Source: Rallus limicola (taxonomy: Eukaryota; Chordata; Aves; Gruiformes; Rallidae). From it: DNA of 64,000 bases. Below the pieces are notes generated by a model. That model saw nothing but the letters and a program-made list of their open reading frames with translations. It searched no databases and had not been told where the DNA came from. Within the stretch, counting starts at the first letter, position 1. Every line of letters starts with the position of its first letter. Position numbers and translations under genes: made by a program. The stretch is from the NCBI GenBank assembly GCA_022605955.1, contig JAKCOZ010000001.1:99108211-99172210 (forward strand), given 5' to 3'. Positions 61,254-64,000 of the stretch are shown here, in pieces.

Positions 61254-63793
61254 AATTACTTTAATTATAACTACTGCTAATTAGTAATATAATCTTGAAG
61301 AAACTTCATTTGTAATGCACTAAATTCTACATTCTGCCCAGGAATTGTCTGAAGGTCTGCTTGTTGACAAAAGATAAGTGTGACACCTGGATTTTTTAAA
61401 AATTAGCCTAGCAGGAAATACCAGTGCCTGGGAATTCACAGCTATAAATCATATATTTTCTGAATTCTTTGAATTTCCAGGGAAATGCTTGAGTACTGCT
61501 TAATTTACTAATACAGATAGTTTGCAATACTTTCTGAATTTGGATCTGATTTGCTTTGTCATCAAGGGAGCCTGTAGATATACTTGGGACATGAGTGTTC
61601 TCATTTCTAAGTAGAGCTCTAGTTGATTAAAAGTCCTAATTCAGGTATTTAAAGCATGCATCAAAATATAGTGTGAGAATATCCTAATTTACATGCCTTA
61701 AAATATTTCTAAAAAACTTCACAGGGATGCACTGAGAAGGAATAAGCTGCATTTTAATTTCCACTAGAATTCTATTCTAATACACTCCTAAATGTCTCAA
61801 ATAGGTGGGATCAAACCTTGATTTTATTAGCGTGACTATTGAAATAGACAATGATTCTAGGAATTATGATCTTGAAGCATATGAGGAATTTATCCCCATC
61901 TGTATTTGATATTCTCTTTCATATTCTTTCAAAGATTGAGTTATTCATCTTTACTAGCATCAGTAAAAGGAATGTTCTTTATTATGAGTCATTCAGAATT
62001 TTGCATTCAGCTCGGTCTCTAGATGCTTTTCAGGATCATTGCATTTGAGAATACTACCTTTTATCTCCTAAGCGGTTTGTACATTCTTTGTTCCTAAATA
62101 TGATCTCCATTTAACTGTATTAGAATGAATATTGAAGTCTTTAATTTGAACCTTAATATATTTTAAAAATGTTTCACTTGGAACAATTGTTACAGGCTTA
62201 ATGAAGAAACTGGACGGGGTTATTTAACATTAAATTATATTTTTCACATGGTACTTTCTGGCAAAGTAAACTCATTCTCATAATTGCATTCCTTCCCCTT
62301 CTTCCCCCGCCCCAAATCAAGCATTTCAATGACTCTTTTTATCTTTTAACACAAATTAATATCTTAGATCTTTTAGCTAAATAATCTTTTAAAACTTAAC
62401 AGTCATTAGATCAATCTGTTTCATCTATCATTACATTTATTTTAACTTAATATATTTGGGGTTGGAGTAGGGAATTCTGTACATTTATTTTTCCACAAGG
62501 AAGAATTAAAATTATTTCCCCTAGACCTTCAGCATTGTAAAATTTTACTTTCAGAAGACAGAAATGAAAATACACATTTTCCATTTTTTATCATAAAGCT
62601 TTTAAAAATCATTCTAACTTCTCCAAATCTGTGAGGAAACATTCAAAACAGTTATATTTAAAAGAAGAATTAAACAGTAAAGGGAGCTTATCTATTGACA
62701 CTTATTCTAATGGCTTGCATAAATGAGAAAAGATGAAAAAGCATACCATGAATTACCCATTTTTTAATCACAGTGGAAAAGTATTTAGCACATTCCATAA
62801 AATCATCACATACCTGGAGTAATTAACTTAAAAATGCACTGTGAATTGTTCAAAAAAGGTTAAAAAAAAAAATTGTCCTATTGTCATTTTAGTTATCTTA
62901 AGTGAGATCTTCAGTTAAAGAAAAATAGTAAACTACTGTCTTTGAAATCTTCATTTCAGTGACTTATTGCTGTCAGACATGAGGGAAATATATTAATGAA
63001 AGCCTTTGTCAATGCAATATTCTATATTTCTCTAAAAGAACATTCTGAAGCAAAATGTGATGGAAAAGTAAACAATAGATCAGTACTGCTTTTCACTGTA
63101 GAACTCTGGTAATTTGTGCAGCATGTTGGGTTTTTTCCCAGTGAATTAGACTTTTCAGCCCTCTCTTTGTCAGAATTCATTTGCTTCTGAATAAATCTTT
63201 TATTTAAGATAAAATGTCCTAATCTTTTCCTGTTATATGGGATACTTTCAGTGCCTTACAAGAGTAGGCCCTTTGTCTCTGCTCACATATTTAAATATGT
63301 AAACCGTTTCAAGGTACTTGGGAACTTAAGTAACTAGCAACTAGTCCAGTTCCAGCTAGGCTGTGAGACCAGTAAAGCAGCAGAGTACCCCATCCTAGCC
63401 TTTGTCATTACTTTTTAATGCTATGAATCACTTAAGGAAATCATCATATTAAATCAGTACACTATTAGCAAGTTGCATTTCCTTATCTGTTTCAAACATG
63501 CACAGTTTTTAAAAGAGCTCAGAGCCAACTGCAATTTTCAATGAATATTAGAAACCTATAGGAAGGCGCTATCAATGAGCAGGAATAGAGAATCTAATTT
63601 TACTGTGTGACACTCCATTAAAAAAGATACTCTTTTGGCAACAAAATGATTCAATTAAACAAAACTGAAATCTGATTTATGTATCTCAGATCTAAAGGGA
63701 AATGTTTATCTTTGTATTCTACAAATTTCCAGTGAATTGGCTGGGAAAAGAATATATCAACCTCTTGTTTAAAATAGCTGTTAGGAATAACAG
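61254..63793. other. AT-rich unique sequence
   Basis: No gene or known repeat was recognised. Confidence 0.55.
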
Positions 63794-64000
63794 TGAGGTG
63801 GTTCAGCCCCAACTAGTAGCTAACCACATACTGCTCGCTCACTCCCAGAGGAGAAAGAGACAAAGCCCCTGTGGATTGTGATAAAGACAGTTTACTGACA
63901 AATTCACCATGAACTAGAACAATAACAGCCACTTACACTCACACCCCTTGATAACACAGAGTACTTTATAGATGACCTGACAATTACAGAGTGCTGCATC
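63794..64000 (-). mobile_element. LTR, family A, antisense, cut by window edge
   Basis: The plus strand reads 'GGTGGTTCAGCCCCAACTAG', 'CTGCTCGCTCACTCCC' and 'GTGATAAAGACAGTTTACTG', the antisense of the 3' part of family A as in the 59258 copy. The 5' part lies beyond the window. Confidence 0.85.

Noticed and set aside
59258..64000. The two minus-strand family A LTRs as the pair of one provirus
   Set aside because: They are in the same orientation, but the interval next to 63794 is AT-rich with no primer-binding site, and the sequence from 61.3 to 63.8 kb shows no retroviral character. The two LTRs also differ in detail. They are treated as separate insertions.

Overview
This window reads as non-coding vertebrate DNA from a bird. 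The main evidence is about a dozen and a half fragments of CR1, the dominant avian non-LTR retrotransposon, recognised by the conserved C-terminal ORF2 wording, by the 3' phrase of the type 'GTTGGACTCAATGATCTC', and by short ATTCTATG/ATTCTGTG repeats at the 3' end instead of poly(A). Two families of solo LTRs of the kind common in neoavian birds (and, from memory, not typical of chicken) point to a neoavian species, possibly a passerine. The background is AT-rich, with no bacterial-style gene layout, operons or dense ORFs. I found no tRNA, rRNA, CRISPR array or convincing protein-coding gene. The window is either intergenic or lies inside a large intron.

Layout. 0-11.6 kb: a CR1 3' part at the left edge, a CR1 interrupted by a full-length solo LTR (3347-3916), then antisense and sense CR1 fragments, the longest being minus-strand at 10435-11560. 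12-24 kb: three copies of a long minus-strand LTR ('family B'; 12011-13164, 17795-17950, 23120-23918), two CR1 fragments, a pentanucleotide microsatellite, and a 465-base compound pyrimidine tract at 19783-20247. 24.5-36.8 kb: old CR1-like remnants, G/T-rich tracts, a perfect 45-base tandem duplication, a 0.7-kb minus-strand CR1 and a short plus-strand LTR of 'family A'. 36.8-43.1 kb: a repeat-poor AT-rich stretch. 43.1-45.1 kb: the longest CR1, with recognisable endonuclease, reverse transcriptase and C-terminal parts, broken by frameshifts and several internal deletions. 45.1-55.7 kb: an LTR-B fragment, a family A LTR, one unexplained protein-like minus-strand ORF next to a good splice donor (50282-50653), and an old CR1 with reverse-transcriptase remnants. 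55.7-64 kb: AT-rich sequence, a minus-strand family A LTR with GC-richer sequence beside it that could be a decayed retroviral interior, and another family A LTR running off the right edge.

No genes work together here. Both CR1 copies that keep part of the reverse transcriptase have lost the catalytic FADD segment and are dead. The items most worth a second look are the nested LTR-in-CR1, the two independent losses of the FADD segment, a 42-base exact repeat 1.16 kb apart, the compound pyrimidine tract, the recurring T/G-rich tracts and the candidate exon at 50.3-50.65 kb. Repeat family names and consensus comparisons come from memory of these families, not from a search.
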